Origin: Sisyra terminalis
Taxonomy: Eukaryota > Arthropoda > Insecta > Neuroptera > Sisyridae
Assembly: GCA_958496175.1 (NCBI GenBank)
Contig: OY292274.1
Span: 27,505,482 to 27,569,481 of the forward strand
Direction of reading: 5' to 3'
Length of the DNA: 64,000 nt
Shown here: in pieces, positions 48,910 through 59,674 of the stretch
How the letters are laid out: every line of letters starts with the position of its first letter
Numbering within the stretch: position 1 is the first letter of the stretch
The notes under the pieces: model-generated
Told to the model about the DNA's origin: nothing
The model's input: the letters and a program-made list of their open reading frames with translations, nothing else
Databases searched by the model: none
Translations under genes and position numbers: made by a program

Positions 48910-50190
48910 ATATGAGGCGAAAATTTTATTTCAAATATAATCGTGCAATGGTTATATCCTAAAAACCTATTGGTTATTTGATTGAAGCCTTTTTTACACA
49001 ACATTTTCAATATTTTTCAACTAACCGTTTTGAACTTTTCGAATAATCTCTTGATGATTTATGTGAATAAAACTCAATAATCCAAGTCTATTGAGACACA
49101 AAAGTCGTCAACAATAGGAACAATGCTTTTATTCTCGAAACGATACGAGCTTTCGTTTTGCTCCACCACACTCATATCAAAAGCTTATGGTTCCTGTGAA
49201 GAAACGTTCACGACGTGGACAATAAATATAGTTTAGAATTGGATAAAGGAAGTGTGGACTGCATCACGTTACAAATAAATACATCAATTTGTGTTTTGTC
49301 GTACGTAGGTACATACATTTGTTGCGAAACAAAAAACCATCCGTTTACTCTCTCTTATCACTGACACGAAAGACGATGCTTGTCCAATTTGTTTCCAAAT
49401 GTCAAATAAAAAGAAAGGAATTTCAGAACTTAGTCATTGTCATTGTGTTGTTCTTTCTTTTCCCGTTTTCACCATAATAATTATTCCAATACGTAACAAA
49501 AACACCATTATCAACTAATGTAACATGAAAACCATTTATTACAGTAGAGCTGAAAAAAGCTTACTCAAAACTTAATACTTTTATAACATTTATTTTAAAT
49601 GCTTTTTTAACTTAACTACATTTTCTTCTTTATTGATACAAAAAAAAAATCAAATTTTATAAAATACTTACCGATACTTGTTACTTTGTCAGCGTAGGAT
49701 AAAAATATGTCTTCAATCTTATTGACTAGTTCACTGACTTTCAAAAAATACGTATTTTAATTATTTCAATTTCGTTCTTTAAGCGAAAATAATTTCCACA
49801 TTAAAAAAATGCCTTTTTACACGTCTAAAAATCATTTGTATGTGTACTCCTATATTAGTATACCTATGAATATCTCACACACCATTGATTTAATAGAAAA
49901 ATACAATTATGCAGAAATATTCGTATCAAAACAAACATAATGAACCAATAAATTAATAAATTTTCATTTAACCAAATATAAAAGATATGATAGCACAAAC
50001 AATTTATTTTTGACTTATGAAAATTAAATTTGTAAAAGAATTTTATTATAAAAACGTATGTCAAAATTTTTAAATTGATTGTATACTATAATTCTATTCT
50101 TTATTAAATTCGTTAATGGAAAGAAAAAAACAAATTAAAAGCAATGGGTTTTAAAGAGAAATTTAGAAAATGTATAATCCTAGCAAGTTG
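48910..50190. other. AT-rich DNA, nothing recognised
   Basis: Short open frames only. Confidence 0.55.
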
Positions 50191-50196
50191 GGGTAT

Positions 50197-50335
50197 CTCT
50201 GCGCTCCTTAGTCGGATTGTCCTAACAAATGGATTATGTATTATTAATATTGTCCAAATTTATTAATTGGAAGTGTTTCACATTTGTTAAGGTAGATACC
50301 AATACTGCAATTGGAACAATTTAACTAAGGAGGCA
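50197..50335. repeat. Possible small inverted-repeat element
   Basis: CTCCTTAGTCGGATTGTCC at the left and, reversed, CTCCTTAGTTAAATTGTTCC at the right, about 139 bp apart. It lies close to the Tc1 relic downstream. The target duplication is unclear. Confidence 0.4.
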
Positions 50336-50514
50336 AATATATAATCCAAGAGCGAATAACGAATTTTGGTAAGGTATTTTAGGCATGTTGAAATAATAAA
50401 ATAATCTAAAGGAGGAGTGAGAAAAAAATATTTTTCCTGACAAAAACAATTTGAATGGTTTTAATGGGTTTCAATATTATTTACACGATATCAGAAAAGA
50501 TCTTTTTAAGCCAT

Positions 50515-50795
50515 CGCCATACAGCAAAAAGTTCCGTTATGGTATGGGCTCTTGTGTGGATTAAAGAACAAAAATTGTAGTTTTGAATTGGCCAGCCCTG
50601 TCTACAGATCATAATATTTTAATTTCAAATAAAATGTGTGGGGTTGACTTTCTAGGTAGATTGATGCAGAAGCATGGCAATTCGAACAAAAAGGTGCTAA
50701 TTTTTGAGATGACTTTCGAAGCTATACTTTTTTGGAAAATTTAAATTTTTCTTTCCCAAATAGACTAAGGTAGGCAATAATTGAAAGAGAAGAAT
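50515..50795 (+). pseudogene. Tc1-like transposase fragment
   Basis: The plus strand reads SSVMVWALVW (Tc1 family GGSVMVWGCF), then KIVVLNWPALSTDHNIL (family LxWPAQSPDLNPIE) and MCGVDFLGRLMQKHG (family xWGxLxRxVxxxG). The blocks are in the right order, but the first two are only about 25 codons apart where intact Tc1 transposases have roughly 80-100, so an internal deletion removed the second catalytic aspartate region. The catalytic aspartate of SPDLN survives as STDHN. Frame changes are present. Not functional. Confidence 0.62.
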
Positions 50796-50994
50796 GAATG
50801 AAGTATTAAAAAGTGTAAAAACAAATAAATAATTCTAAATTTTAAAACTAACACTTGTTTTATTTTGTGGCGATTATCAAAAATCTTTTTTGATAAATGC
50901 ATATAATAATGCAACTGACGAAATTCCGATAATTTTATTAGAATATCTACCCTTTTGTTTACAACTACGATCGCTTTTTTTTAACGGGTTACTG

Positions 50995-51110
50995 TTCTCG
51001 AGTGTCAAAATAAATATCGTAAGGTATATCCACGGGCTACCGACTCCAATGTTAAAGCTGTCCCTAGAAGACGGACAGAGAATATCCCACCACCTTGGTG
51101 TCCTATAACA
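50995..51110 (-). repeat. Dispersed repeat, inverted partner of 61060-61165
   Basis: Reversed, it contains CTGTCCGTCT and then GAGTCGGTAGCCCGTGG and a TATACCTTAC block. The same order is found on the plus strand at 61074-61140. Spacing between the two blocks differs slightly. Family unknown. Confidence 0.6.
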
Positions 51111-51114
51111 TTTT

Positions 51115-51590
51115 ACTAGAGCGGTTTCACTATTTCATATGATTTCATACATTTTTGCAGACTAGTGCATAATACGAAACAAACATATCATAGAATTGGT
51201 GGGATATTTAAGGTTTTTATCTTTGCTAACTTTTAAAATGAAAAAAATATGAGACAAGTTCATTCTGAGAATATAGATACGAAAATAAAATAAGAAATGG
51301 TTTACAAGTATAATGTTTTTTTTATTATTCATAAAAATTTGTACAGTTATTATTTTGTTTTGTTTTTTAGTTTCACACAATATTTACAACTTTTTTAAAC
51401 ACACCTAAATTAATTATTTACATATAATATTTTTTTTTTTTCGGAAATTACATATAATATAATAATCAACTAATGCTTCGTTATAATATCAAAACTTTTC
51501 CAACTAAAAATGATTACTACATTATATGTTATCCTTAACATTAACCAGTATTAGGTATTTTTGGCCCAAATATATAAATATATCTTAAAA
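51115..51590. other. AT-rich DNA, nothing recognised
   Basis: A/T runs and short open frames only. Confidence 0.55.
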
Positions 51591-51594
51591 CAGC

Positions 51595-51735
51595 TCATGT
51601 CTCTTTTAGCGACGACATTATCTGGCAACGTTTTATTTTCTACTTTGTTTTTAATTTAACTCGCGACTTTTTCGTTTAGTCAATTCTAATATCGTATAAT
51701 TTTCTCTTTTATTGCTCAATTTTCCTTATGGTCTG
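51595..51735 (+). mobile_element. Partial MITE copy related to 10381-10618
   Basis: CATGTCTCTTTTAGCGACGA, TCTGGCAACGTTTTATTTTC, TTTTTAATTTAACTCGCGA and CAATTCTAATATCGTATAAT follow the order of the reverse strand of the 10.4-kb MITE. The second terminal repeat is missing. Confidence 0.65.
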
Positions 51736-51739
51736 GCTT

Positions 51740-52740
51740 ATTCTTTAACTTCTTTAACTTTTATATTTACCAGTTAATACTAATTAATATTAATCATTTT
51801 CAATAATTACCAGTTATTATAAATATTATACATCATAATTAAAAATAATGATATACCAGTTCAAAAAGTATATAAAAATTATTTGTCCAATTTTCTTTAA
51901 AAATGAATTATTTTACAGTTATCTAGATGTGGCACTGAAAAATACCTTGTTCATAGACAATAATAATAAAATTGAACATTTAACCTTAATATTTTTAAAA
52001 ATTATAAACTATTATTTTTTTTCACATACTATAGCATGTTAAATGCTACTTTTTTGATGTCATAAGCTTAATATACTTATGCATACATTTGTTATTGCTC
52101 CCCCGAAACAAACTTATAATACACCTTAGTTATATATTTATTTCTGCTTTTTATTTTTTTATGACCTTAACAATGGTCTACTCGATTATTCGAATACAAA
52201 GAATAATCTTTAATTAGTATTTGCACACAACAATGTTTTTGACTTGGTGAATTTTTGCTAGTAATCAAACAATACAATTGCTTTCAGAAATATAGATTGA
52301 TAAAATATAATCAGAATTATAGATTGTAATTCATAAATTTATTTTATTCATTGTATTCTTTAAAATAAAATAGTATTTTGAGTGTTTGAGTTGAAAAAGT
52401 GTACTTTTTTCCGAAACTTTCAAACTTTAGTTTATTTTCAACTTCGTCAGGAAATTTATGAAATATATTTTCAATTAGTTATTAATTCACAAGTCTTTAT
52501 TACAAAAATTACCCGTTGAAGTTAAAACTCTAGTAAACTGATATTATTTATATGATTATTTAAATTCAAATATTTTTAAATTAGAAATAATATGTCAAAC
52601 TTTATAAAAATTTACAAAGCGTTTTAAGAACAAGTTCAGATTCTTCATCGACTTTTTTAGTCTCTGTTACTTATATCTATAAACTTTCATGAATGAAATT
52701 TAATTGATCATTTTTGCAAAACAAAAGTCGTTAAGATGCC
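51740..52740. other. AT-rich DNA, nothing recognised
   Basis: No gene or repeat recognised. Confidence 0.55.
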
Positions 52741-52744
52741 ATAA

Positions 52745-53600
52745 ACATGAATGTCAATAAAATTATAGATGTTTTTATTTATTTCCCATCTTTATCAAAG
52801 TAAACATTACTCAACCAGCTACACACTCCCTTCAAATCCGAAACGTAGTCGATTGAATGTATTGATTTCCATCGATGTTCGACTGCTTTTTGGTTTCCAC
52901 ATAATAAAATCATTTTCCGCTACTGCATCTGTTGAAAAATATTGTATAAATTTTATTATTCGATCAAAAGAAAGAAAAAATACAACTAGCAGTTGTATAA
53001 TGGCTTTAAACTCGAATGTGATGATTAAGTTACAATGGAAAAATGATATTCGTATGATTAGTGTTTATTCATTAAGACTAAGAGACGGTATTTCCTTTTA
53101 TGGATGGATAGACCACATCCTTAAGATAGCTAATTTATAGAATCAAATTTATCTGTTAGATTTCTACATATATTATTATTCTTAAGTGCAAAAAGATTTT
53201 TTTTACTCTCCAGATAAATCCTTGTATATTTTATATAAATAACTTTCAATAAAATTAGATATTTACATTTATTTCCCATGTTTGTCGCCGTAAACTTTAT
53301 TCAGCTAGGTAGGCCAGACAGAACTCCTTTCAAATCCCAGACGTAGTCGATTGGATCAATTGCATTTCCCTTCATTTTCCAGTTTTTTGTTTAAATTGTT
53401 TGTCATTAAGGATTTTTCTTATGCCGCCTTTATATCTGTTGAAAATTATTGTTAGAATTTTAAGCGATCAATAAAAAAAAAATACAAAATAATTCCTACT
53501 TTTACAATTACTTCAAATTCTGAAGTTATAACGATTTAACTGCAAAAATCAAATGGGTTTTGTAGTTATTGTTCAATACTTAAGTAATTTAAATATTGCT
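52745..53600 (+). repeat. Tandem duplication of a ~490-bp unit
   Basis: Unit A runs 52745-53237 and unit B 53238-53600. Shared ordered blocks are ATTTATTTCCCATxTTTxTC, a GTAAACxTTAxTCAxC block, CCTTTCAAATCCxxxACGTA, GTCGATTG, and CTGTTGAAAAxTATTG. Unit B is truncated or diverged at its end. The tail of unit A (53083-53215) recurs at 8155-8290. An open frame of 123 codons across unit A is a by-product of the repeat, not a supported gene. Confidence 0.7.
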
Positions 53601-53749
53601 AATATTTAAAGCAGAAATTTAAGTTAATGTTTTATTTTTTTAGTTATTGAATTTTGAGAATAAAGAGGACTTACAAAAAAATCTAAACATTAATATTTAA
53701 AACATTTACAGTTTTGCGTTTTATGATAATTTATTCCAGACGTATGAAC

Positions 53750-54755
53750 TCATTCAGCTCAACAGAAATATTTTTATTTTGTGATTTCAAAATCTGGTTA
53801 AATATTCAACCCTACATCGATTAATCAACAAAACTTTAAAAGTTGAATTTTCCGAAATTTTCTTTTGTCAATCTATAGGAAATCGTTCGTAGGTTTGCTA
53901 CAAAATAGTTTATTTACATTAATTAAATCAATTAAATAATTACGAAAATTTAAAAGCAAAAATGTAGGAAAATTTAGAAAAATGTATTTCAATAAAAAAA
54001 AAAACAACCAGAAAAATTACCAAAACCTCACCTCCAAAACAAGAAAAGAAATCGAAAAAACAAGGCATTTATAAAAATTTAATTTTTCGTAACATTTATT
54101 TTCACAAATTTTCAAATATTAACAAAAATTGAAACATCATTTATCACGCTTTTCACCCAAATATTTTCATCGTTTGTGAAAATCAACTTCTCCCACAGTA
54201 AGCTTTAAATTTTCAAACACAGTGTTATTTCCGAGTTTTAAATTCAAAAATTTATTGTGGGAAAAGTTGATTTTCACAAACGATGACAAAATTTGGGTGA
54301 AAAGAGTGTTCAATGATGTCTCGATATTTGTTATTTTGGAAAATTTTATTGCAATAAATACTTAGAAAAAAAAAACTAAAAATTTCTTTTTTTATAGTTT
54401 TTTCGTTGGGGGAGGAGGTAACGTTAATTTTTCTTTAATTTTTGTTGTTGTTATGTTATTGAAAAATATTTTTCAATATTTTCCTGCATTTTTATCTTTC
54501 TACGTCGCTTAAAAATCCATTTTCCTAACATTTTTCTATATCAATGGTTAAATTATCAATAATTATTAATAATAAATAATTAATTAATTAATTATTAATA
54601 AACTATTTTGTCATAAACCTCTATAAACGATTTTCCATCGATTGGCAAAGGAAAATTTCGAAAAATTCAAACTTTAAAATTTTGTTGGCTGATCGTTGTA
54701 GAGTTAATATTCAGTATAAATTCTAACGAATATTCTGACGAATATTTTAGCTTGA
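53750..54755. mobile_element. Ancient ~1-kb foldback element with ~430-480-bp arms
   Basis: The left arm (about 53750-54205) and right arm (about 54255-54755) are complementary across their length. Shared blocks include CATCGTTTGTGAAAATCAAC, CTTTTCACCCAAAT, ACAAAATAGTTTATT and CAACAAAA(C/T)TTTAAA. Divergence is substantial, with many substitutions and small indels, and only the central ~55 bp is close to identical. The spacer is about 50 bp. There is no coding capacity and no clear target duplication. Confidence 0.75.
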
Positions 54756-54940
54756 AAACGCAGTCAACCAAATCAGAGGGAAAAAGCGAAGGAAGATATA
54801 GTCAGTATGTAAGACAAAGATACGGAATGTATTAGTTCGTACTTGCTATCTACTTGTGTATGTATGCAAGTTTTTATTTACTATGTTTGTATGTATGTGT
54901 ATCTCCAGACCAGGCGTCCGGGAGTGGGGGGTTTTATTAT

Positions 54941-55029
54941 TTTTGTTTTTCCTCAATTTTTCTTTTTTTTCCAACAAGAGGATAAATCCCTCTTGTTGGA
55001 AAAAAAAGAAAAATTGAGGAAAAACAAAA
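54941..55029. repeat. Perfect 41-bp-arm hairpin
   Basis: The left arm 54941-54981 and right arm 54989-55029 are exact reverse complements, with a 7-base loop ATAAATC. The arms contain TTTTCCTCAATTTTTC and CCAACAAGAGG. Immediately upstream is a G-rich patch (GGGAGTGGGGGG). The absence of any mismatch contrasts with the decayed foldbacks around it. It could be a recent small inverted duplication or a source of hairpin RNA; nothing more can be said from sequence. Confidence 0.85.
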
Positions 55030-55560
55030 GAAACTTACTTTCGCCACATTTTCTTCACTTATTTCTTAGCGTTTCTTGCTGCTTACAGCACTTGTACAAA
55101 ACACCACTTGTAACTAAATCTTGAATGCTTAGAATTCTATCACCAAAAGCGTTAAGGACAGGTGTGCTTGATAAATTTGTTAAGAGTGGGGATTTTTTTA
55201 TCCTAGAGAACATCACCACGAAGGCAGTTTTTACTTTATCTTTCTTGCACTAATGAAACGCCATTTGGAGGGAAAATAGTGCAGACGACGAGAGTTATAA
55301 ATCCTCTGAGCACCGACCAAAAATCCTATCTAAATAACATTGAAAATAATTTTTGGATTTTTTTTTTTACAGTATTTCTATGAAATTTACAGTGTGTGTA
55401 GATACTAATAAAATACTCAGATCCTGTAAATTTGATTTCTCTATGATCATTATTTTGCCCAAAAAAAAATAAAATGTGGAAAAAAAGAGACAATTTTTTT
55501 CTCCGAACTTACTACACCGATTGTTCTAAAAATTTTATATATTGTAGGAGTCAATAAGAC
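55030..55560. other. Unassigned DNA
   Basis: A/T runs and short words only. No gene recognised. Confidence 0.5.
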
Positions 55561-55564
55561 CCTT

Positions 55565-56082
55565 TTAAGAAAAAAATAACAACTATGTAGATTTTAAAAA
55601 TCTTTGAAAAAATGAAATTGTTTTCAAACTTTATTTTTTTAAACCATTATACAGTTTTGGTACCGCTGAAAAAGTATTTTTTTTAAGTAGAGTATACTAC
55701 TTAGATAATATGAGATTTTTTTCAGATTTTTTCAAATAGTACTTCATAGTGAAAAAAAATAAAAACAACCACTTGCTGTTACTTAATCTGAAAATGCATA
55801 CATATATAATTATATATATATATATATACATGCATACACCACACATACATTACTAAAGTGGTTGTTTTTATTTTTTTTCACTATGAAGTACTATTTGAAA
55901 AAATCTGAATAAAAGCTCATATTATGTAAGTAGTATACTATACTTAAAAAAATACTTTCTCAGCGGTACCAAAACTGTATCATGGTTTAAAAAAATAAAG
56001 TTTAAAAACAATTTCATTTTTTCAAAGATTTTCAAAACCTACATAGTTGTTATTTTTTTATTAAAAGGTGTTATTCATTATA
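55565..56082. mobile_element. Inverted repeat with ~220-bp arms
   Basis: The left arm is about 55565-55790 and the right arm about 55851-56082, high identity when reversed (GAAGTACTATTTGAAAAAAT, TTTGGTACCGCTGA, AACAACTATGTAG). The ~60-bp spacer contains AT dinucleotide repeats at about 55800-55830. A third, single-arm copy lies at 56155-56275. Probably a MITE family that inserted in inverted pairs. Confidence 0.8.
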
Positions 56083-56154
56083 TATATATACTATTATATA
56101 TGTGTATTTATATATGTTTGTATATTCAGATTTAGTAAAAGCAATTGACATACA

Positions 56155-56275
56155 CCACTAAAGTGGTTGTTTTTATTTTTTTTTCACTATGAAGTACTAT
56201 TTGAAAAAATATGAAAAAAATCCCAAATTATGTAAGTAGTATGCTCTACTTAAAAAATATTATTTTTATTATTAT
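56155..56275 (+). repeat. Third copy of the 55.6-kb inverted-repeat arm
   Basis: TAAAGTGGTTGTTTTTATTT, TTCACTATGAAGTACTATTT and a TTATGTAAGTAGTATxCT block match the right arm at 55851-55960 in direct orientation, then diverge. Confidence 0.75.
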
Positions 56276-56279
56276 TTTT

Positions 56280-57575
56280 TATTTTTAGTATTGGTAAATC
56301 CAAAGAAACTGTACCATTGTTCAAGCGGTCATTTTTAGTTTTGATTGTCACTTAAAGCAAACTAGCAATAGAGTGAAAATGGAATTTATTTATATAAGTA
56401 ATCATTGATTAGTACATTGGCCCAATTTTCTATTACATATATTATGATTTTTTGTCGCATATGAAAATCAAATTTGTCTATATCCGTGTTTCTGATTGAT
56501 ATAGAATTGTTCTTAGCAAACAAAAATTGAAAAAAATTGTAATTCTTTAATTCAAATTGATGGTTCCGTTTACAACTTGACGACACAATTATTTTACAAT
56601 TAAATAAGCCTTTATTTTAATCAAATCTGGGGAGTTGGAACCAGAGTCCGCAGCTAAAAAGTCGTTAGATATTAAAAGAGTCGGAGCTAGAACCTATGTT
56701 GGTACATTTTGATGGTTCCAACTTCGCATAATGTCATAAAAATTACAAAACTCTAATTGATTATCTACTTCACTTCCCTATATATTTAAAAAAATTTAAT
56801 TTATAGTCGATGCACGATACCACGCCGATGTAACATAACAATACGTCAAGAATGTAATTGTTTAATTTTACTTACCTTAGCGACAAATATCATTACTTTA
56901 ATTTCACTTATAATTAGTTGAATGAAAATACTGTCCATATTTCAAAAATGAAATCTTAACTTCTTTATATTTTTGCACACATTCCACTTATGATTTAAGC
57001 AAAAGAACAAAATATTTTCCGCAACAATAATCACAATAAAGCTAACTTAATAACAAAGCAAATGAATTACGAACCAATGTTAATAAATTTTTTATATATT
57101 TGTTTTTATTATATTGTTGACCTACCAATTCTTGTTTACGTCAAATGAAAGAAGGCAACAGAAATATATTATTAATTATCTTTGCAGTAGTAGAAATAAA
57201 TAATAAACTATACAATTATTATTATACATTACTTAGACGTACCTAGGAACTTGTAAATGTATGCTATTATTTCATTCATGAATTACCTACCTAAAGGTAG
57301 TGAATAGTAGTGGACTTATAGAAAAAAAATAATACTCAGTTTGACAATAAAATTGTAGGCTTATAAGGAGAAATTTGCAAAACTATTAAAACTGGTCCAT
57401 TGATATAATATTTGTTGCTTCTTAAATCTAATAAAATTTAAATCTTGTCCCTTTCGGTAACTTACCTTTTCTCAAAATTCATTGCTAATTTCACATTTCA
57501 AATATTTGTGTCGCGTTTGGGGACTGTATTTTATAATATGTATATATACAATTATATGTATATATAATTATATAT
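56280..57575. other. AT-rich DNA, nothing recognised
   Basis: Includes AT dinucleotide-rich sequence at about 57535-57580. No gene recognised. Confidence 0.55.
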
Positions 57576-57794
57576 ATATAATCTATATATATAAAAGAAA
57601 GTTGTGTTAGTTACACTATTTCTAACTCAAGAACGGCTGAACCGATTTGACTGAAAATTAGTAGGGAGGTAGCTAAGAACTAGGGGAAGGACATAGGATA
57701 CTTTTTACCCCGTTCGTTCCCGTTCCCGTCGTTCCCGTGGGACGTGCCTTTTTGAAATGTAAATGTTTTTATACTTAATGAACACTTAATAAAA

Positions 57795-57895
57795 TTATAC
57801 GGTAATAGCGCACATTCGCTTACGTATCTGATATTCTAATGCTCACAATACTAGAGACGTGGGTTCGAATCCTAGAGTAATCTTTTTTTTTTTTT
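57795..57895 (+). other. tRNA-like module 1 with pol III-type T run
   Basis: A B box GGTTCGAATCC (57861-57871) lies about 45-50 bases after an A-box-like TAGCGCACATTCG, and is followed by TTTTTTTTTTTTT. Cloverleaf stems are imperfect (T stem about 4 of 5 pairs), so it is a tRNA-derived pseudo-promoter or SINE head, not a working tRNA. Confidence 0.55.
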
Positions 57896-58428
57896 ATACA
57901 AAATTGTTGAAAATAAATCCTTACGGTTGCTCAATAAGGAAATATTAACGAAAAAAATACAGTAGTAGTAAAAAAAATAATTATATTAATAAAGATTAAA
58001 GTAAATACGTTTTTAAAACCGTGCATACATAAAATCGTGTAATTATATATCTCCTCTGCCAGATGAAATTTTAAAATTCAGTGTATTCCTTATAAGAAGT
58101 AGGCATGTGAAAAGATTTTTTTTGGAAAATTCCTACCCTAAAAGAGTGAATTGGGGTGATTAAGTTTCTTTGAGAAAATGAAGAGTTAATCAACAATCGA
58201 AATTTTGAATTTACTAAGTGTAATTAATAAATAAATAATTAATTAATAATAAGTTTCTGTTTTTGTTATATAATTTTAACTACAGCATTTTAAATAACGT
58301 CATTTCACTTAATTAGTATGAAAGTTTAGGTAGTACGTACTTATACCATAGAGGCGGTTTTCAATTTTTTTTTGTTTTCCAACAATCAAACTTTTTAAAA
58401 TCTAATTTTTATGAACCAATGATTGTGA

Positions 58429-58633
58429 ACTGGAGCAATTATATATTCTGCAGAAAAGCATTATGGAAGCAATTTTTTGTCATATAACGACAATTGGTTT
58501 TCAAATTGTTCTAAATACCGAAGAAGAGTTAGCATAGAAGATATATATATATATATATTTATTGATGATAATAAAATATGACAAAAAATTGCTTCCATAA
58601 TGCTTTTCTGCAGAATATATAATTGCTCCAGGT
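58429..58633. repeat. Near-perfect 55-bp-arm palindrome within the Helitron
   Basis: Arms 58429-58484 and 58577-58633 (TGGAGCAATTATATATTCTG, AAGCATTATGGAAGC) with a ~92-bp spacer holding AT repeats. The Helitron at 34.6-36.4 kb has only one arm (about 35925-35985), so the second arm was added by an inverted duplication or nested insertion. Confidence 0.8.
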
Positions 58634-59063
58634 TGCAATCATCTATCTATTATTATAAAGAGGAAAGATTTGATTATTTGTTTGCTTTGAGTAGTCTCCG
58701 AAACTACTTGGCCGATTTGAAAAATTCTTTCACTGTTGGGAGGCTACACTATTTCCGGAGAACATAGGCTATATATAATTTTCAAAAAAAAAATAAGGAT
58801 CCATACTAAAACTCCAATAATGTATCCCATGGACTGAAAAAAATTACCAAAAAACATTATTTTATCGCGTACGCTGCGAAAACTATTGGTTATAGAACAA
58901 AATAATGTACTACGATTTTGCAGAACTTATTATTATCTACAAAAACTAGAGCGACAGCATATGTCTAACTATTATAGTTATGTCACATTTAGTGTTTTTT
59001 CATTTTAAAAAATATATATAAATGCCACCGCTATAAAAGCTCTTTTATTTATACTTTGGGATT

Positions 59064-59160
59064 AATTATACGTTCATAGCGCATTCGCTTATGTATCTGG
59101 CATTCTAATGCTCACAATAAAAGAGACGTGGGTTCGAATCTTACGTTAGACTTTTTTTTT
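59064..59160 (+). other. tRNA-like module 2 with pol III-type T run
   Basis: Nearly the same as 57795-57895: ATTATACG, TAGCGCATTCGCTTATGTAT, CTAATGCTCACAATA, GACGTGGGTTCGAATC, then a T run. The B box has one change (CC to CT). It lies ~1.25 kb from module 1 in the same orientation. Confidence 0.55.
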
Positions 59161-59674
59161 ACAAAATTGTTTTTGGAAAAAGGTTCATTCGGGAATCGAA
59201 ACAGTGAGATGAGATTCCAACTAATATTCAAAAATCTAGACTCTTAACTACTGTTATTTTGACGCGAGAATTTTGATAACTTTCGACTTTTTTTAGTTAT
59301 AATTTAGATCGACATTATTGGACTTAACGATATTTTTTATTTATGTATAGATACTGATTGATTTATGGATTATTTGGTTCACGGTAGGTATGCCTACCGA
59401 CGGTATACGCTATTGAACATACTCTTCTTAAATATTTATAAATATTTTTTGAAAATGAATTGATCATTATATACAACTATTTTATTTTAAGTAACAGTTT
59501 ATTAAATGTGTCTTTTTAAAGTTGACAAAATAGTGTTTTTAAGTATGATAAAGTTTTTCGTAAAACAAATTAGAAAAATAAAAATTTTCACATACCACTA
59601 CAAATAGCAATTCTAAAAAGAAAATATAATCTACACCTACGTTACGCAGACGAAGTTGCGGGGATCAGCTAGTA

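Larger units (their letters stand above)
57582..59672 (+). mobile_element. Composite non-autonomous Helitron
   Basis: The 5' end TCTATATATATAAAAGAAAG follows an A. The 3' end is CGCAGACGAAGTTGCG (short hairpin), GGGATCAG, CTAG at 59669-59672, then T. TC...CTRR termini with a subterminal hairpin and insertion between A and T define Helitrons. Downstream of the 5' end come GAACGGCTGAACCGATTTG and a GTTCCCGT-rich block. A second Helitron-like 5' end starts at 58642 (TCTATCTATTATTATAAAGA, then GGCCGATTTGAAAAATTCTT), suggesting nesting. The 3' ~500 bp matches 34585-35100 reversed. No Rep/helicase. Confidence 0.72.

Noticed and set aside
52769..53140. 123-codon open frame on the plus strand
   Set aside because: It covers a duplicated non-coding repeat. 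The second unit does not preserve the frame.
57795..57895. Functional tRNA gene
   Set aside because: Exact B box and T run, but the acceptor and T stems do not pair properly and the module is duplicated inside a Helitron.
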